Positions 6,949 to 8,152 of a stretch of DNA of 8,152 nucleotides are shown here, piece by piece. The position numbers were made by a program, and so were the translations under genes. The stretch covers positions 1-8,152 of the forward strand of contig JBMNSS010000123.1 of NCBI GenBank assembly GCA_050945315.1, in the 5' to 3' direction. The number at the start of each line of letters is the position of its first letter. Position 1 is the stretch's first letter. The notes beneath the pieces are model-generated. The model was not told the origin of the DNA and ran no database searches. It was given only the letters and a program-made list of their open reading frames with translations. This DNA comes from DTU080 sp050945315. GTDB lineage: Bacteria; Bacillota; Limnochordia; DTU080.

Positions 6949-7533
6949 CTAGCCAAGGGAGCGCCACAATAATTCGTGAGGAGAAGGAAGCATACCCGTG
7001 GCACACAGGTTGCCGCTGTCCCGAATCGCCTCGGCGCCCGCCTGCAAAGCGGCCTCGACCGCCGCCACGGCGCCGGACAGATAAACGACACCCTTGCCTG
7101 TCATTCCCTGGGCCAACTTGAAATTCACAATCTCTACCTGCGCCGCTTTGACCGCCGCATCAGCGGAAGCAATGGCACTGGCACCGGTAAAAGCCTCTAT
7201 CACGCCGACGGCCTGTCCGACCGCCACGGCGGGTTTGCCTTCTCCGCTCAACCCCGCCAGCAGCTGATTTGAGATGTGTCCCAGGAAAAAAGAATCGAGC
7301 AACTCACCCTGATACGTCTTTTGGACCAGATCATACGCCTCTCTAACGGCAGACAATGAACCGCCGAAGAGAAGGAAGAACTTGCCCGGACATACCGTAT
7401 TGGCTCTGAACAACGGACAATCAGCCGTCTTGAGCACGATATCGGCCGCCGCTAAACCGGTGGCGGTCGTCTGGGCTTCTATGACCGCCACGGCCAACCC
7501 TCTTTCGTCGTTTGGCAGATTATCAGGTCTCAC
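6949..7533 (-). CDS. pduT: PduT-type tandem-BMC shell protein with pore Fe-S cysteine
   Basis: The 194-residue protein carries two BMC domains, about residues 12-95 and 104-185, and would form trimeric pseudohexamers in a microcompartment shell. Domain 1 contains NTVCPGKFFLLFGG; Cys48 in this CPGKF motif aligns with Cys38 of Salmonella PduT, where three copies hold a [4Fe-4S] cluster in the central pore. Domain 2 begins with QAVGVIEAF and contains ADAAVKAAQVEIVNFKLAQG. The C-terminus PSPHELLWRSLG resembles the PRPHESMWRQ end of PduT, which separates it from single-domain hexamer proteins. By family knowledge it passes electrons or clusters across the shell with PduS. The GTG start overlaps the PduS-like stop by 11 bp and has GAGGTGA 9 nt upstream. 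The next gene follows after 37 bp. No hexamer or pentamer shell genes are in the window, so these should lie elsewhere in the locus. Confidence 0.92.
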   Translation of the reverse strand: MRPDNLPNDERGLAVAVIEAQTTATGLAAADIVLKTADCPLFRANTVCPGKFFLLFGGSLSAVREAYDLVQKTYQGELLDSFFLGHISNQLLAGLSGEGKPAVAVGQAVGVIEAFTGASAIASADAAVKAAQVEIVNFKLAQGMTGKGVVYLSGAVAAVEAALQAGAEAIRDSGNLCATGMLPSPHELLWRSLG

Positions 7534-8152
7534 GGGTAATGCTCACCTCGTTGCCCACGACAGTCACCGTTCCCGTCACGCTGGCATGATGCCGAGCCCC
7601 CAACGCATTCGGGGGTGGCTCGGCCACGACTTGGCCACGACTTACACGTTCACCGGCTTTCACCACAGGTACGGAAGCGGCACCTGCGTTCTGCTTCAAA
7701 GGAATCTTGACCGTCTCCGGGAGCAGGACCTCGCCACGAAGGGGCGCATCCACTACGTAAGACTCAAGGCCCATACGCCAAACCAGGCGATCGGTGGGCA
7801 CACGCCTGTAGGTCCGTTCCGGAAGCGGAGCAACCGCTTCATGGTGCGGATTCTTCACACCTGCCGCCGCCAGTTCGGTCTTCACTTGGCGATACACCTG
7901 ACGCGGTGACAGATCAGCCGGACAAGCGAAGGTATCACAAACGCCACACTCACTGCACAAAAAGGCCGCCGTCCACGGTGCAACGTCTTTGGTCAACGCA
8001 TAGCCGGCGGCTCGCATGATCCTATGGGGGGCAAGCTCATGCCCCAACAAAGCCCGCGGACACAGATCGGTGCACAGCCGACACTGACAGCACGCAGTCA
8101 CCGCCCGCTCCAAAGAAATACTGATCGGCCTGCGCATACGCCGCACGTGCGG
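7523..8152 (-). CDS. pduS: PduS-type RnfC-like Fe-S flavoprotein, C-terminal fragment
   Basis: The frame runs off the right edge; 209 C-terminal residues are present and the GTG at 8146 is internal. Two [4Fe-4S] motifs are intact: Cys21-x2-Cys24-x2-Cys27-x3-Cys31-Pro and Cys66-x2-Cys69-x2-Cys72-x4-Cys77-Pro (fragment numbering). The C-terminal part, from about residue 148 (VKIPLKQNAGA, then VKAGERVSRGQVVAEPP and HASVTGTV), is the barrel-sandwich domain that PduS carries at this end. The missing N-terminal part should hold the NADH/FMN-binding RnfC-like domain. PduS is known as a cob(III)alamin reductase that binds PduT, and its homologues also occur in glycyl-radical microcompartment loci, so a B12-dependent pathway is suggested but not proven. 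It is the first gene visible in the operon. Confidence 0.9.
   Translation of the reverse strand, partial: PHVRRMRRPISISLERAVTACCQCRLCTDLCPRALLGHELAPHRIMRAAGYALTKDVAPWTAAFLCSECGVCDTFACPADLSPRQVYRQVKTELAAAGVKNPHHEAVAPLPERTYRRVPTDRLVWRMGLESYVVDAPLRGEVLLPETVKIPLKQNAGAASVPVVKAGERVSRGQVVAEPPPNALGARHHASVTGTVTVVGNEVSITRET
7543..7549 (-). promoter_or_regulatory. ribosome binding site of the pduT-like gene
   Basis: GAGGTGA on the minus strand, 9 nt before GTG 7533, located inside the 3' end of the PduS-like gene. It supports the GTG start and coupled translation of the two genes. Confidence 0.65.

Noticed and set aside
6912..7091. N-terminal extension of the aldehyde dehydrogenase by 60 codons
   Set aside because: The extension overlaps the shell-protein gene in another frame, looks non-native (Cys/Arg/Pro-rich), and the ribosome site plus encapsulation helix fix the start at 6911.
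7622..7643. 11-bp perfect tandem repeat (GGCCACGACTT twice) in the PduS-like gene
   Set aside because: The two copies are read in different frames and the encoded SRGQVVAEP stretch matches what the family has there, so it is a coincidence rather than a disruptive duplication.
1..8152. tRNA genes, CRISPR repeats, insertion sequences, phage attachment sites, riboswitches
   Set aside because: Looked for by eye; no cloverleaf, repeat array, transposase or known aptamer pattern could be supported.

Overview
The window looks like the chromosome of an anaerobic bacterium, most likely a Firmicute (Clostridia or Negativicutes-like). Three things point there: the KRKLYNG-type tail of the stand-alone RlmL/YpsC methyltransferase, the ferredoxin-fused EtfA of the Acetobacterium LctC type, and the PduS/PduT-type microcompartment genes. 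Base composition is moderately GC-rich, in the mid-to-upper 50s % by eye. The genus cannot be fixed from the sequence.

Layout. Positions 1-1499 carry two plus-strand genes: the 3' end of an RlmL-type 23S rRNA guanine methyltransferase, and a complete Gfo/Idh/MocA-family oxidoreductase that probably starts at a TTG. A strong hairpin at 1509-1539 separates them from a long convergent minus-strand operon that fills the rest of the window. In transcription order (right to left) the operon reads: the C-terminal two thirds or so of a PduS-type Fe-S flavoprotein (cut by the window end), a PduT-type tandem-BMC shell protein with the conserved pore Cys, a PduP-type CoA-acylating aldehyde dehydrogenase with an N-terminal encapsulation helix, EtfB, EtfA with an N-terminal 2x[4Fe-4S] ferredoxin domain, a GlcD/LctD-type FAD 2-hydroxyacid dehydrogenase, and a small Cys-rich protein of unknown function. 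Genes overlap by 4-29 bp or lie 19-72 bp apart, and the T-rich side of the hairpin faces this operon.

How the genes work together (inference). PduP would make acyl-CoA and NADH from an aldehyde inside a bacterial microcompartment. PduS and PduT are the known pair for handling NADH electrons and passing them through an Fe-S cluster in the shell. The EtfB / Fd-EtfA / GlcD trio has the subunit set and gene order of the electron-bifurcating (confurcating) lactate dehydrogenase LctBCD of Acetobacterium woodii. Its placement directly behind pduP in one transcription unit suggests a compartment whose redox balance is tied to a 2-hydroxyacid/2-oxoacid couple and to ferredoxin. The signature enzyme that would identify the substrate (diol dehydratase, glycyl-radical lyase, aldolase or other) is not in the window and should lie beyond position 8152. 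No tRNA, rRNA, CRISPR array, insertion sequence or phage gene was seen.
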